Shown here piece after piece: positions 32,434-41,048 of a stretch of DNA of 64,000 bases. The stretch is taken from positions 1 through 64,000 of the forward strand of contig SVBX01000002.1 of NCBI GenBank assembly GCA_015058655.1, given 5' to 3'. The notes beneath the pieces were generated by a model that made no database searches, was not told where the DNA came from, and saw only the letters and a program-made list of their open reading frames with translations. Position numbers and translations under genes: made by a program. How positions within the stretch are numbered: position 1 is the first letter of the stretch; each line of letters starts with the position of its first letter. This DNA comes from Pseudoselenomonas ruminantium. Its GTDB lineage: Bacteria; Bacillota; Negativicutes; Selenomonadales; Selenomonadaceae.

Positions 32434-33873
32434 ATGCGCAGCTTTATGGACAAGGATTTCCTGCTGCAGACGGAAACAGCCAAAACTCTCTATCATAAGT
32501 ACGCAGAACCTCTTTCTATCGTGGACTATCACAGTCACCTGTCCGCCAAGGATATTGCCGAGGACAGGCAGTACCACAACCTCACGGAGGCCTGGCTCGA
32601 TACGGACCCTTACAAGTGGCGTCTCATGCGTACGGCTGGCATTGAGGAAAAATACATCACGGGCAAGGATACAGACCCTTATGAGCGCTTCCTGAAGTTT
32701 GCGGAAATTCTGCCCAGGGCCGCGGGAAACCCTGTTTTCCACTGGTCGCACATGGAGTTGAAGAAGTTTTTTGGCTTTCAGGGCCTGCTGTCTGCTGAGA
32801 CTGCCAAAAAGGTCTGGGAGCTTTGCAATGAGAAACTCCTGGGGCCGGGCTTTTCTGTGCGGGGACTGCTGACTCAGGCAGAAGTCGAGGTGCTTTGTAC
32901 TACCAATGACCCCACTGAGGATCTGCGCTGGCACAAGAAGCTTTCGGAGGATGTGGATTTTTCCATGCAGGTATTGCCGACCATGCGTCTTGATTATGTG
33001 CTGCGCATCGAGCATCCTCAGTGGAGCAACTATATCAAGCATGAGTTGGCGGTGGCAGCAGAGGCCGAGGATGTGGCCACCATGCATGACATAAGGCACA
33101 TTCTCAAGCGACGCATCAACTATTTTGAAAAGATGGGCTGCCGAGCGGCTGATATTGTCCTCGACCGCATGTACTTTGCCGAGGCCGATGAATACGAACT
33201 GGATGATATCGTGGGCAGGACTTTGGGTGAGCGAGGCAATCCTGACCAGCATCAGGCAGAGAAGTTCAAGACGGCTATGATCATGTTCCTGGCTCAGGAA
33301 TGCACCAAGCGCGGCTGGGTCATGCAGCTCCGCTTCTCTGCCCACAGGAGCGTCAATACCAGGATGGCAGAGCAGCTGGGCATAGAGGCAGGCTGCGATG
33401 GCATGGGAGATTACCCCTGCGCAGAGGTGCTGGCGAATTTCTTGAATGCCTTGGATGAGCGCGGCACCTTGCCCCGCATGGTCATCTACTCGCTGAACCC
33501 GGCTGACCAGGCTGTGATAGGCTCCATATTGGGAGCTTTCCAGGAAAGCGTGGAGAATCAGGAAGGGGAGGGCATCCGTGGCAGGCTCCAGCAGGGCACT
33601 GCCTGCTGGTTCAACGATGCCAAGCGTGGCCTGGAGCGGCAGCTGATTACCGTCAGCTCCCTGTCTCTCTTGGGAGAGGATATCGGCATGCTGGCAGATG
33701 CCCGCACCCCCTTCTCCCTGTCCCGGCATGAGTATTACCGCCGCATCCTCTGCAACTTCATAGGAAGCATGGTGGAAAACGGGGAGTATCTGGCAGACAG
33801 CGGCCGCTTGGGAAAGATGGTGCAGGATATCTGCTATAACAATGCCCTGCGCTATTTCGGCTTCAGGGTTTGA
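32434..33873 (+). CDS. uxaC: Glucuronate/uronate isomerase
   Basis: This cytoplasmic isomerase converts glucuronate to fructuronate or galacturonate to tagaturonate, the first step of hexuronate use. Its 479 residues match the family length (about 470) and show IVDYHSHLSAKDIAED near the N-terminus (the metal-binding H-x-H), CTTNDPTEDL, and QLRFSAHRSVNTRM. ATG 32434 follows AGGGGGG. No other hexuronate genes are next to it; the following gene is a YbjN-like protein 44 bp downstream. Confidence 0.92.
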   Translation: MRSFMDKDFLLQTETAKTLYHKYAEPLSIVDYHSHLSAKDIAEDRQYHNLTEAWLDTDPYKWRLMRTAGIEEKYITGKDTDPYERFLKFAEILPRAAGNPVFHWSHMELKKFFGFQGLLSAETAKKVWELCNEKLLGPGFSVRGLLTQAEVEVLCTTNDPTEDLRWHKKLSEDVDFSMQVLPTMRLDYVLRIEHPQWSNYIKHELAVAAEAEDVATMHDIRHILKRRINYFEKMGCRAADIVLDRMYFAEADEYELDDIVGRTLGERGNPDQHQAEKFKTAMIMFLAQECTKRGWVMQLRFSAHRSVNTRMAEQLGIEAGCDGMGDYPCAEVLANFLNALDERGTLPRMVIYSLNPADQAVIGSILGAFQESVENQEGEGIRGRLQQGTACWFNDAKRGLERQLITVSSLSLLGEDIGMLADARTPFSLSRHEYYRRILCNFIGSMVENGEYLADSGRLGKMVQDICYNNALRYFGFRV

Positions 33874-33917
33874 GCAAAATATTTGTCACAGTCACACAAG
33901 AGAAAGGAACAATACAT

Positions 33918-34418
33918 ATGCCAAAGAAAAGCGATGCAGAAAAGAAGGCCCAGGGGGTAGAATCCAACGAGAAAGCCCTGAAATTCCAATCCTTCCTGGT
34001 GGACAACAACATCAATGTCTTCAGCACGGAGTCCCTGGAGGATGAATACGAGACAGTGCTCTTCCGCTCCCGTATAGAGGTGCGTGGCCAGATGCTGCCC
34101 ATGGTCATCATCATCGACAAGAGCGTCTTCACCATCATCCGCACCCAGATAGTGACGGGAATCGAGGATAAGCAGGCAGAGAAGCTCAAGGGCTATCTGA
34201 ACGATTTGAATCGCGAATTCAAGATTTTCAAGTATTACCTGCGTGAAGATGGCAATGTCTATCTCGATATCTGCTTGCCCTTTGTAGACGAGAGCTTCGA
34301 CAGCCAGATGGTGCAGCTGATGCTTTCTATCCTGGTGAAGCATCTGGAGGCTGTTTACGGCGATGTCATGGCCATTGTCTGGGCCAAGGATGACAAGCCG
34401 GAGAAGAAGAAGAAGTGA
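33918..34418 (+). CDS. YbjN-domain-like protein
   Basis: This 166-residue protein has a pattern like the YbjN / type III chaperone-like fold: FQSFLVDNNINVFSTES, then alternating strands GQMLPMVIIIDKSVFTIIRT, and a helical C-terminal part. It ends in a basic tail of lysines. The function of the family is poorly known; members may act as small regulators or chaperones. AAAGGA lies 9 nt before ATG 33918. It may be cotranscribed with uxaC. Confidence 0.6.
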   Translation: MPKKSDAEKKAQGVESNEKALKFQSFLVDNNINVFSTESLEDEYETVLFRSRIEVRGQMLPMVIIIDKSVFTIIRTQIVTGIEDKQAEKLKGYLNDLNREFKIFKYYLREDGNVYLDICLPFVDESFDSQMVQLMLSILVKHLEAVYGDVMAIVWAKDDKPEKKKK

Positions 34419-34447
34419 TAGTGTATCTTGCAAGCCTTCCTGGGGCA

Positions 34448-34605
34448 AGGAACTGTTCATAAATAAATTTTAGATTTGACTTGTCTGAATCTCCATATGC
34501 GTCGTTGTCGTCAGTCGACATAGCACCGCTATGTCTCCTTCCTCCGCCTAGCCTATGAAGATTCATCCTGCGTCCTATCTTAAAATTTATTTATTGCCAG
34601 TTCCT
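34448..34605. mobile_element. MITE-like element with 26-bp imperfect terminal inverted repeats
   Basis: The left end AGGAACTGTTCATAAATAAA and the right end (inverse AGGAACTGGCAATAAATAAA) match with few differences and extend into ATTTTA. Inside is GACATAGC acc GCTATGTC. It has no coding capacity in its 158 bp. I see no clear target duplication. The left-end sequence recurs at 47228-47249. Confidence 0.65.
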
Positions 34606-34636
34606 GATCGACACGCCCGAAGGGGAGGCTTGTTTC

Positions 34637-36064
34637 TTGAAGAGGGGATGGCCTTTGGGTGAGGAAAGGATAGACAGGGGAATGGAGGGGACTGCGGTCT
34701 TCCGTCCTCTGCAAAAAGTCACTGGGGTCAAGGCGCAGCAGGAATTCCGCCTGAAGCCTACTCAGACTATTTTGCTGAGTTTCATGTTGATGATTGCTAT
34801 CGGGACTTTGCTCCTGATGCTGCCTGTAAGCTCTGCCAGGGAGACGAGCCTGCCTTTTATCGACGCGCTGTTTGTGTCCACCTCTGCTTCCTGCGTCACG
34901 GGGCTCACGGTGGTGGATGTGAAGAATGACCTGAGTTTCTTCGGCAAATGCGTGATGCTTATGCTGATACAGGTGGGCGGCTTGGGCATCATGACCCTGG
35001 GCACCATGGCAGTGCATGCTATGGGCTATCGCTTTCGTTTGAGGGAAAGCCTGACTTTGCAGGAGTCCCTAGGCCAGAGCGGCAGGGCAGGGCTTCTTGA
35101 TCTGATACGCCGCATGATAAAGTACACCCTGGTGGTGGAGGGATTCTTTGCCCTGCTGCTGACGGTGCATTTCATCCCGGAGTTTGGTGTCAAAGCCATA
35201 GGCTACGGCATCTTCCACGCGGTTTCTGCCTTCTGCAATGCCGGGTTTGATCTCTTCGGGAATTATGACAGCCTTTGCAAGCGGCAGGACGATATTTTCC
35301 TGCTGGCAGGGATTGCCCTGCCTATTGTTTTGGGAGGCATCGGCTTTACAGTCATGCATGATGTCATACACAGGAAGAAGTGGCGCAGGTTTTCCCTGCA
35401 TACAAAAATAGTCCTCTCGGTCAACAGCGTCCTGATTGTCGGAGGAACCCTGCTTATCTTCGGCGTGGAAAGCAACTATAATGGCGTATTGGTGGGCATG
35501 CCTCTGCTCGAGCAGCTGGCCAATGCCGCCTTCATGTCCATTTCCTGCCGCACGGCGGGGTTCAACAGCTTCGATATCGCTGCGGCCACTCAGGTCACCA
35601 AGTTCGCCATGATCATCCTCATGTTCATCGGAGCTTCGCCCCTGTCCACGGGGGGCGGCATCAAGAGCACTACTATCTTTGTCCTGCTGCGCTCTGTGTG
35701 GGCGATTTTCCGCGGTGAGAACGAGGTCACTGTCTTTGGCAGGACCATCGGCATCAGGGCTCGGAATCAAGCCTTTGCTGTCTTCACGGTGGGCACCCTC
35801 TGGGTAGTGACCATGGGAGTCCTGCTGGCGATAGTGGACGGTGAGACCAATGACCTGGGCAGGGTGATTTTCGAGACTGTGTCTGCCTTTGGCACCGTGG
35901 GCATGAGCATCGGCATTACCCCGGAGTGGGACGAGTGGGGCAAGGCTCTGCTGTGCCTTACTATGCTGCTGGGCAGGGTGGGCATCATGACCTTCCTGTT
36001 GTCCCTGATACAGCAGAAGCAGTCTGTTATCAAATATCCCAAGGAAGATATCATGCTTGGCTGA
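34637..36064 (+). CDS. KtrB/TrkH-type potassium transporter membrane subunit
   Basis: This 475-residue potassium channel subunit has pore segments STSASCVTGLTVVD, SAFCNAGFDLFG, SISCRTAGFNSFD and SAFGTVGMSIGI, the four filter-type repeats of KtrB/TrkH. The C-terminal GASPLSTGGGIKSTT is also typical. A cytoplasmic N-terminal tail of about 40 residues precedes the first helix. TTG 34637 is chosen for GGGGAGG 8 nt upstream; ATG 34682 is the alternative. It is followed 29 bp downstream by the single-RCK gating protein, making a Ktr system separate from the Trk genes at 6.7-11.2 kb. Confidence 0.88.
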   Translation: MKRGWPLGEERIDRGMEGTAVFRPLQKVTGVKAQQEFRLKPTQTILLSFMLMIAIGTLLLMLPVSSARETSLPFIDALFVSTSASCVTGLTVVDVKNDLSFFGKCVMLMLIQVGGLGIMTLGTMAVHAMGYRFRLRESLTLQESLGQSGRAGLLDLIRRMIKYTLVVEGFFALLLTVHFIPEFGVKAIGYGIFHAVSAFCNAGFDLFGNYDSLCKRQDDIFLLAGIALPIVLGGIGFTVMHDVIHRKKWRRFSLHTKIVLSVNSVLIVGGTLLIFGVESNYNGVLVGMPLLEQLANAAFMSISCRTAGFNSFDIAAATQVTKFAMIILMFIGASPLSTGGGIKSTTIFVLLRSVWAIFRGENEVTVFGRTIGIRARNQAFAVFTVGTLWVVTMGVLLAIVDGETNDLGRVIFETVSAFGTVGMSIGITPEWDEWGKALLCLTMLLGRVGIMTFLLSLIQQKQSVIKYPKEDIMLG

Positions 36065-36093
36065 GTCTTATTGATTAGAGGAAGTGATGGAAG

Positions 36094-36750
36094 ATGGGAA
36101 GCAAGAAGCAGTTTGCCGTGCTGGGGCTGGGCCGCTTTGGCCTCAGCGCTGCCAGGACTTTGGAAGAGATGGGGGTTGAAGTCCTGGGGGTGGATATGGA
36201 TGTGAATCTGACTGAGAGCCTGACGGGCACCCTGTCCCAGGTGGTGAGCTTTGACATCCGCGATGCCAGGGGGCTTGACCAGGTGGGCATAGACCATTTC
36301 GATGCAGTGATAATTGCCTTGAAAAATCTGGAGGCCAGTCTCATGGCAACCATGCTCTGCAAGGAGCGCAATGTCCCGGAAATCGTGGTGAAGGCCATTG
36401 ATGAGCGCCATGCAGAAATGGCCCGCAGGCTGGGAGCCACCCAGGTGGTTTTCTCGGAGCGGGATATGGCCCGTCGCACGGTCATGCATCTGGTGAGCAA
36501 TAATGCGGTGGACTACATCGACCTGGCGGGCAGCATAAAGATCATCAGCATCATCGTGCCGGATTCTCTGGTGGGCAAGAATCTCATCGAAGCGGACCTG
36601 CGGGGGCGGTACAATATCGTGGTCATAGCTATCCGCCACGGGGCAGAGACTATGGTCACCCCTTCGCCCTCCTACTGCTTTGCCGAAGGAGACAATCTCT
36701 TCATCATCGGCACTGAGCAGTCCCTGGCGGAGTTTGAGCGGAGCTTTTGA
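36094..36750 (+). CDS. Ktr potassium uptake gating subunit (KtrA/KtrC-like)
   Basis: This 218-residue cytoplasmic protein has one RCK_N domain (FAVLGLGRFGLSAARTL near the start, with the acidic end of the nucleotide-binding fold VLGVDMD) and one RCK_C domain (about residues 140-218). One copy each, rather than the doubled form, is the KtrA/KtrC arrangement. It should form an octameric ring under the KtrB-type subunit encoded just upstream. In related bacteria KtrC-type RCK_C domains bind c-di-AMP; this is not testable from sequence alone. Confidence 0.88.
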   Translation: MGSKKQFAVLGLGRFGLSAARTLEEMGVEVLGVDMDVNLTESLTGTLSQVVSFDIRDARGLDQVGIDHFDAVIIALKNLEASLMATMLCKERNVPEIVVKAIDERHAEMARRLGATQVVFSERDMARRTVMHLVSNNAVDYIDLAGSIKIISIIVPDSLVGKNLIEADLRGRYNIVVIAIRHGAETMVTPSPSYCFAEGDNLFIIGTEQSLAEFERSF

Positions 36751-36811
36751 AGCGTGCGGGAAGGGGGAACCTTCCTGCATACATAATACATAGAAAGTTC
36801 TAAAAATTTGC

Positions 36812-36840
36812 TTGACTTTTTCCTTCTGCTGAAGTATGAT
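36812..36840 (+). promoter_or_regulatory. Promoter of the potABCD leader
   Basis: TTGACT (36812-36817) and TATGAT (36835-36840) are separated by the ideal 17 bp. The start would be near 36846, more than 300 nt before potA. Confidence 0.7.
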
Positions 36841-36845
36841 AAAAG

Positions 36846-37025
36846 CAAGCCGAAAGAGGTGAGGTGTTCCACCTCGAGGCAAGCCGACATGAAAATTCAA
36901 CTGGGAGGGGAGTCCGATGGGCCACTAAGCGCCATGGGGCGAAAAGGAAAATGAGTGAAGTGAATATCGATAGCGTATGGTAACCGCCTGAGGTGACGAG
37001 AAAGCCTGGGCGGTTATTCTTTTGC
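36846..37025 (+). ncRNA. Candidate structured leader RNA or riboswitch upstream of potABCD, class not recognised
   Basis: Between a good promoter and potA lies a GC-rich, hairpin-rich stretch unlike the AT-rich sequence around it. Visible parts are GAGGTG ttc CACCTC (36862-36876), a repeated GCAAGCCGA (36845 and 36879), CGCC atgg GGCG (about 36930-36941), and the final stem AACCGCC/GGCGGTT (36982-37015) followed by ATTCTTTTG. A final hairpin with a T-rich tail is the usual attenuator. I compared it by eye with M-box, c-di-AMP (ydaO), cobalamin, guanidine-I and T-box patterns and found no convincing match. That it senses a ligand is inference. Confidence 0.55.
36982..37023 (+). terminator. Terminator or attenuator in the pot leader
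   Basis: AACCGCC (36982-36988) pairs with GGCGGTT (37009-37015), with a further AGG/CCT pairing inside, followed by ATTCTTTTG. It lies 130 nt before potA, so read-through control is likely. Confidence 0.6.
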
Positions 37026-37151
37026 CTGAATTCCTTTCTGAAAACAATCTAAAAGCGTGGGGGAAATCTATCGTTTTTCAAGTAGTTTTGTGGTATCATA
37101 TCATGGTTAAGTATTAGCATTTTGTTTGAAAGAAGGAAAGAATCGATAAAC

Positions 37152-38222
37152 ATGGCAAAAGAGCTCCTGCGCCTTGAGCGTGTCAACAAATCCTTTGACG
37201 GACGGCAGATCCTGGAGGATTTGGATTTGACCATACATGAAAATGAATTCGTAACCCTTTTGGGGCCCTCGGGGTGTGGCAAGACCACTATCCTGCGCCT
37301 GATTGGCGGCTTTGAGATGCCCGACAGCGGGAAAATCTGGTTTGACGGGCAGGATATCACGCGCCTGCAGCCGGAGAAGCGCCAGGTGAATACGGTTTTC
37401 CAGAAGTATTCCTTGTTTTCCCATATGGATGTGGCGGAAAATATCGCCTTCGGCCTGAAGCTGAAGGGCAAGAGCGAGAGCTACATCAAAGATAAGATAA
37501 AATATGCCTTGAAACTGGTCAACCTGGACGGCTATGAGCATGCCCGGGTCACCCAGATGTCCGGGGGGCAGCAGCAGCGCATTGCCATCGCCCGGGCTAT
37601 CGTGAACGAGCCCAAGGTGCTGCTGCTGGATGAGCCCCTTTCAGCTCTTGACTTGAAGCTCCGTCAGAATATGCAGCGGGAGCTGGTGAAAATCAAGCGG
37701 GAGCTGGGCATCACCTTCGTCTTTGTCACCCATGACCAGGAGGAAGCCCTTTCCATGTCCGATACGGTGGTGGTCATGAACCAGGGCTGGATACAGCAGA
37801 TAGGCACCCCTGAGAATGTATACAATGAGCCGGAGAATGCCTTTGTGGCAGACTTCATCGGAGATAGCAATATCATCGATGGCATCATGGTGCGGGATAA
37901 GCTGGTACATCTCTTGGGGAAGGACATTCCCTGCGTCAATACAGGCTTTGGGGAAAATATGCCTGTGGATGTGCAGATACGCCCGGAGGATATCCAGATC
38001 TGCGAGCCTTCTGAGGGGCAGTTCTGCGGCACCATCAAGCAGGTGGTGTTCAAGGGGACAGTGTACGATATCACCATCGAGGCCGGCGGCTTTGAATGGT
38101 TGGTGCAGACCATCACGGGCCATGAGCAGGGCAGCGAAGTAGGCCTCCGACTGGCGCCTGCCAATATCCAGATCATGGCCAAGCCTGCTTCTGAGGACGA
38201 GGAGGCTGTGAGCGATGAATGA
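37152..38222 (+). CDS. potA: Spermidine/putrescine ABC transporter ATP-binding protein
   Basis: This 356-residue ATPase drives polyamine uptake. It has Walker A GPSGCGKTT near residue 38, signature MSGGQQQRIAIARA near residue 135, Walker B LLLDEPLSALD, the switch His in VTHDQEEAL, and a C-terminal TOBE domain (about residues 280-345). ATG 37152 is used; AAGGA is about 14 nt upstream, and an in-frame TTG at 37122 cannot be excluded. It is first of four overlapping genes, potABCD, and lies after the candidate leader RNA. Confidence 0.93.
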   Translation: MAKELLRLERVNKSFDGRQILEDLDLTIHENEFVTLLGPSGCGKTTILRLIGGFEMPDSGKIWFDGQDITRLQPEKRQVNTVFQKYSLFSHMDVAENIAFGLKLKGKSESYIKDKIKYALKLVNLDGYEHARVTQMSGGQQQRIAIARAIVNEPKVLLLDEPLSALDLKLRQNMQRELVKIKRELGITFVFVTHDQEEALSMSDTVVVMNQGWIQQIGTPENVYNEPENAFVADFIGDSNIIDGIMVRDKLVHLLGKDIPCVNTGFGENMPVDVQIRPEDIQICEPSEGQFCGTIKQVVFKGTVYDITIEAGGFEWLVQTITGHEQGSEVGLRLAPANIQIMAKPASEDEEAVSDE

Positions 38223-39060
38223 GCGCCTTGCAGCTAAGCTTGCTGCCCACCGCTTCCTGGCTCTGCCTTTCGCTCTTTGGGCAGCTCTCTTTATTGTGTT
38301 GCCCCTGTTTTTTGTGCTATTCGCCGGGCTGACGGACGGAGCTGGCAAATTTACCCTGGGAAATATTTCTACGGTGTTGCAAAGCGAGTACCTGAGAGCG
38401 CTGGGCCTTTCTGTGGAGCTGGCTCTCGTCAGCACCTTCATCTGCCTTTTGCTGGCTTATCCCCTCTGCCTTATCCTAAGAGAGAAGAAGGAAAGCCGGG
38501 GGCTGCTGGTGTTCCTGCTGTTCCTCCTGCCCCTGTGGATGAACTCGCTGCTCACCACCATGGCCTGGCAGACCATCATGGAAAAGCATGGAATCATCAA
38601 TACCTGCCTGGCAGCCCTGGGGCTGCCGGAGCTGCACCTCATCAATACGCCCGCTGCCATTGTCATCGGCATGGTGTATAATTTCCTGCCCTATATGGTG
38701 CTGCCCCTCTATGTGAGCATCAGCCGCATAGACGAAAGCATCATTGAGGCGGCCAGGGACTTGGGGGCAAACTCCTGGCAGACCTTGCGACATGTGCTGC
38801 TGCCTCTTTCCCTGCCGGGGATTGTCAGCGGCTCCACCATGGTCTTCATCCCTGCCCTCACCACCTTTGTCATCAGCGCCCTTCTGGGGGGCAACAAGGT
38901 GCTCCTGGTGGGCAACATCATCGAGCAGGAGTTCACCGCCGCCTATGATTGGCAGCTGGGCAGCGCCCTGTCCATGGTGCTCATGGTCTTCATCATCCTG
39001 AACATTCTCCTGGAGGCCTTCACCGACAGCGGGGAGCGGGGCAAGAAGGGGAGGCTGTGA
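38215..39060 (+). CDS. potB: Spermidine/putrescine ABC transporter permease
   Basis: This inner-membrane permease of 281 residues has about six helices and the binding-protein-dependent loop EAARDLGANSWQTLRHVLLPLSLPGI (the EAA motif that docks on PotA). The start ATG 38215 overlaps the potA stop by 8 nt and follows GGAGG at 9 nt. Its stop overlaps the potC start by one base, so translation of the three genes is coupled. Confidence 0.92.
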   Translation: MNERLAAKLAAHRFLALPFALWAALFIVLPLFFVLFAGLTDGAGKFTLGNISTVLQSEYLRALGLSVELALVSTFICLLLAYPLCLILREKKESRGLLVFLLFLLPLWMNSLLTTMAWQTIMEKHGIINTCLAALGLPELHLINTPAAIVIGMVYNFLPYMVLPLYVSISRIDESIIEAARDLGANSWQTLRHVLLPLSLPGIVSGSTMVFIPALTTFVISALLGGNKVLLVGNIIEQEFTAAYDWQLGSALSMVLMVFIILNILLEAFTDSGERGKKGRL

Positions 39061-39860
39061 TGGAAAAGTTTAAGAAAATCTATTTGGGAGCCATTGTGCT
39101 CTTTCTCTATGCGCCGATTCTGGTGCTTATTGCCCAGTCCTTCAATGCCAGCCGCTACCGGGGGCAGTGGACGGGCTTTACCTGGCAGTGGTACGAAAGG
39201 CTCATCGAAAACGAGGAAATCATCAGTGCCTTTTCCAACACCCTGACTATCGGCGTCACTTCGGCTGCGCTGGCTACCTTGCTGGCGCTGGTGACGGCCC
39301 TGGGCATGAGGCAAATGGGGCTGAGGGGCAGGATGCTCTTTCGGGGGCTGGCCAATGTGCCCCTGCTGAATGCGGATATCGTCACGGGCATTTCCCTGAT
39401 GCTGCTGTTTCTTGGGCTGGGGCTGCGCCTGGGCTATGATACCATCCTGCTGGCCCATATCGTCATCAGCCTGCCCTATGCCATGCTGTGCATTTTGCCC
39501 CAGGTGTTGTCCATGGACGATGTGTGCTACGAGGCGGCCAGAGATCTGGGAGCCGCCCCGGTGACGGCTTTCCGCAAGGTCATCCTGCCGGAATTGGTGC
39601 CGGGCATCGTGGCGGCTTTCCTGCTGTCCTTTGCCATGAGCGCCGATGATTTCATCGTCACTTATTTCACCAAGGGAGCAGGCATCGAGACCCTCACCAC
39701 GGAGATATATTCCGAGCTGAAGCTGGGAGTCCATCCTGAGATGTACGCCCTCAGCGCCTTGTTCTTCTGCGGGGTGCTGGTGTTCGCTGCCCTCCTGATG
39801 GTGAACTACAAGGTCATCCGTCGCTACCGCGAGGCGGGCAGAGAGGAGGCGGCAGCATGA
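39060..39860 (+). CDS. potC: Spermidine/putrescine ABC transporter permease
   Basis: This second permease of 266 residues has the features of PotC: an N-terminal helix, AQSFNASRYRG after the first membrane span, and the EAA loop EAARDLGAAPVTAFRKVILPE. It pairs with PotB to form the channel. ATG 39060 shares a base with the potB stop. The potD start overlaps its stop by 4 nt. Confidence 0.92.
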   Translation: MEKFKKIYLGAIVLFLYAPILVLIAQSFNASRYRGQWTGFTWQWYERLIENEEIISAFSNTLTIGVTSAALATLLALVTALGMRQMGLRGRMLFRGLANVPLLNADIVTGISLMLLFLGLGLRLGYDTILLAHIVISLPYAMLCILPQVLSMDDVCYEAARDLGAAPVTAFRKVILPELVPGIVAAFLLSFAMSADDFIVTYFTKGAGIETLTTEIYSELKLGVHPEMYALSALFFCGVLVFAALLMVNYKVIRRYREAGREEAAA

Positions 39861-40933
39861 AGCATCTGCGTTATCTTCTGTCCCTGCTGCTCCTGCTCGT
39901 GACCTTTGCCCTTGCAGGCTGCGATATGTTTGCCGAGGAAGAGGACGAGGGGGCGGATGTGCTCTATGTCTACAGCTGGGGAGACTATATCAATGAGGAG
40001 GTGCTGGCGCAGTTTGAGGAGGAAACGGGCATCCATGTGGTGCTGGATGAGTACGATACCAACGAAAGCATGTATCCCCGCATAGCCGAGGGGGCGGAGG
40101 CCTACGATGTGCTGTGCCCCTCGGACTACATGATCAACAAGCTCATTGAGAATGACCTGCTCCAGCCCCTTGATTTTGGCAAGCTTGCCGAAGCCCGGAA
40201 GAACATTGCCCCGGATTTCTTCGAGCAGGCCAAAGCCTTTGACAAGGAAGGGAAGTATACAGTGCCTTATTGCTGGGGCACCGTGGGCATCATGTATAAC
40301 ACGAAGCTGGTGCATGAGCCGGTGGATAGCTGGAAGATTCTCTGGGAGGAAAAGTATCGCGACAACATCCTCATGCAGGACTCTGCCAGGGATGCTATCA
40401 TGATTCCCCTGAAGCTTTTGGGAAAATCCATGAACACCCATGACGAGGAGGACCTCAAGGCCGCCAGGGATATGCTCATCCGGCAGAAACCTCTGGTGCA
40501 GGCCTACGGCGTGGATGATATTCGGGACAAGCTCAGCTCAGGTGAGGCGGCCCTGGGGGTTATCTTCTCCGGGGAGGCCATCAACCTCATGGAGTCAAAC
40601 CCGGACCTGCAGTTCCAGCCCGCCCCCAAGGAGGGCACCAATGTGTGGATTGATGGCTGGGTGATACCGAAAAATGCCCGCCATGTGGAAAACGCCCACA
40701 AATTCATCGACTACATGTGCCGCCCGGACATAGCTGCAGAAAACTTCCGCCGTCTGGGCTACTCCACCCCAAACACCGCCGTCAGGGCGCAGGTGGAGGA
40801 AGAACTGGAGGATAAAGTGGAAGTGGCCTTCCCTCCGGAAGAAGTCTACAAAGGCCAGGAATCCTACAGCTATCTGGGTGAGGAACTGGACAAGCTCTAC
40901 ACCAAGCTCTGGCTGCAGGTGAAGGTATCGTAA
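39857..40933 (+). CDS. potD: Spermidine/putrescine-binding lipoprotein
   Basis: This 358-residue substrate-binding protein has a lipoprotein signal ending in LAGC (Cys near residue 22), so it is membrane-anchored on the periplasmic side. The mature part begins DVLYVYSWGDYINEEVL, the PotD/PotF start in which Trp and Tyr line the polyamine site, followed by DVLCPSDYMI and later WIDGWVIPKNARH. Length and order agree with PotD. It is the last gene of the operon and ends near a bidirectional terminator. Confidence 0.93.
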   Translation: MKHLRYLLSLLLLLVTFALAGCDMFAEEEDEGADVLYVYSWGDYINEEVLAQFEEETGIHVVLDEYDTNESMYPRIAEGAEAYDVLCPSDYMINKLIENDLLQPLDFGKLAEARKNIAPDFFEQAKAFDKEGKYTVPYCWGTVGIMYNTKLVHEPVDSWKILWEEKYRDNILMQDSARDAIMIPLKLLGKSMNTHDEEDLKAARDMLIRQKPLVQAYGVDDIRDKLSSGEAALGVIFSGEAINLMESNPDLQFQPAPKEGTNVWIDGWVIPKNARHVENAHKFIDYMCRPDIAAENFRRLGYSTPNTAVRAQVEEELEDKVEVAFPPEEVYKGQESYSYLGEELDKLYTKLWLQVKVS

Positions 40934-40998
40934 TCGTCCAAGTGATGCGGGCGTTCCCCGAAAGCAAGCAAAGTGCATAAAGAACCACGGCGGCATGC

Positions 40999-41036
40999 AA
41001 AAAACACGCACGAAAATCTCATCGTGCGTGTTTTTT
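40999..41036. terminator. Bidirectional terminator between potD and the alcohol dehydrogenase
   Basis: AAAAAACACGCACGA (40999-41013) pairs perfectly with TCGTGCGTGTTTTTT (41022-41036). The A and T runs allow use from both convergent genes. Confidence 0.9.
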
Positions 41037-41048
41037 TATTATGCGGAA

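Noticed and set aside
34448-34605. Target-site duplication around the MITE-like element
   Set aside because: The flanking bases do not form a clear direct repeat, so mobility rests only on the inverted ends and the second end fragment.
36846-37025. Known riboswitch identity for the pot leader (M-box, ydaO, cobalamin, guanidine-I, T-box)
   Set aside because: Scattered short matches such as GGTGAGG were seen, but none of the conserved cores of these classes is present in order.
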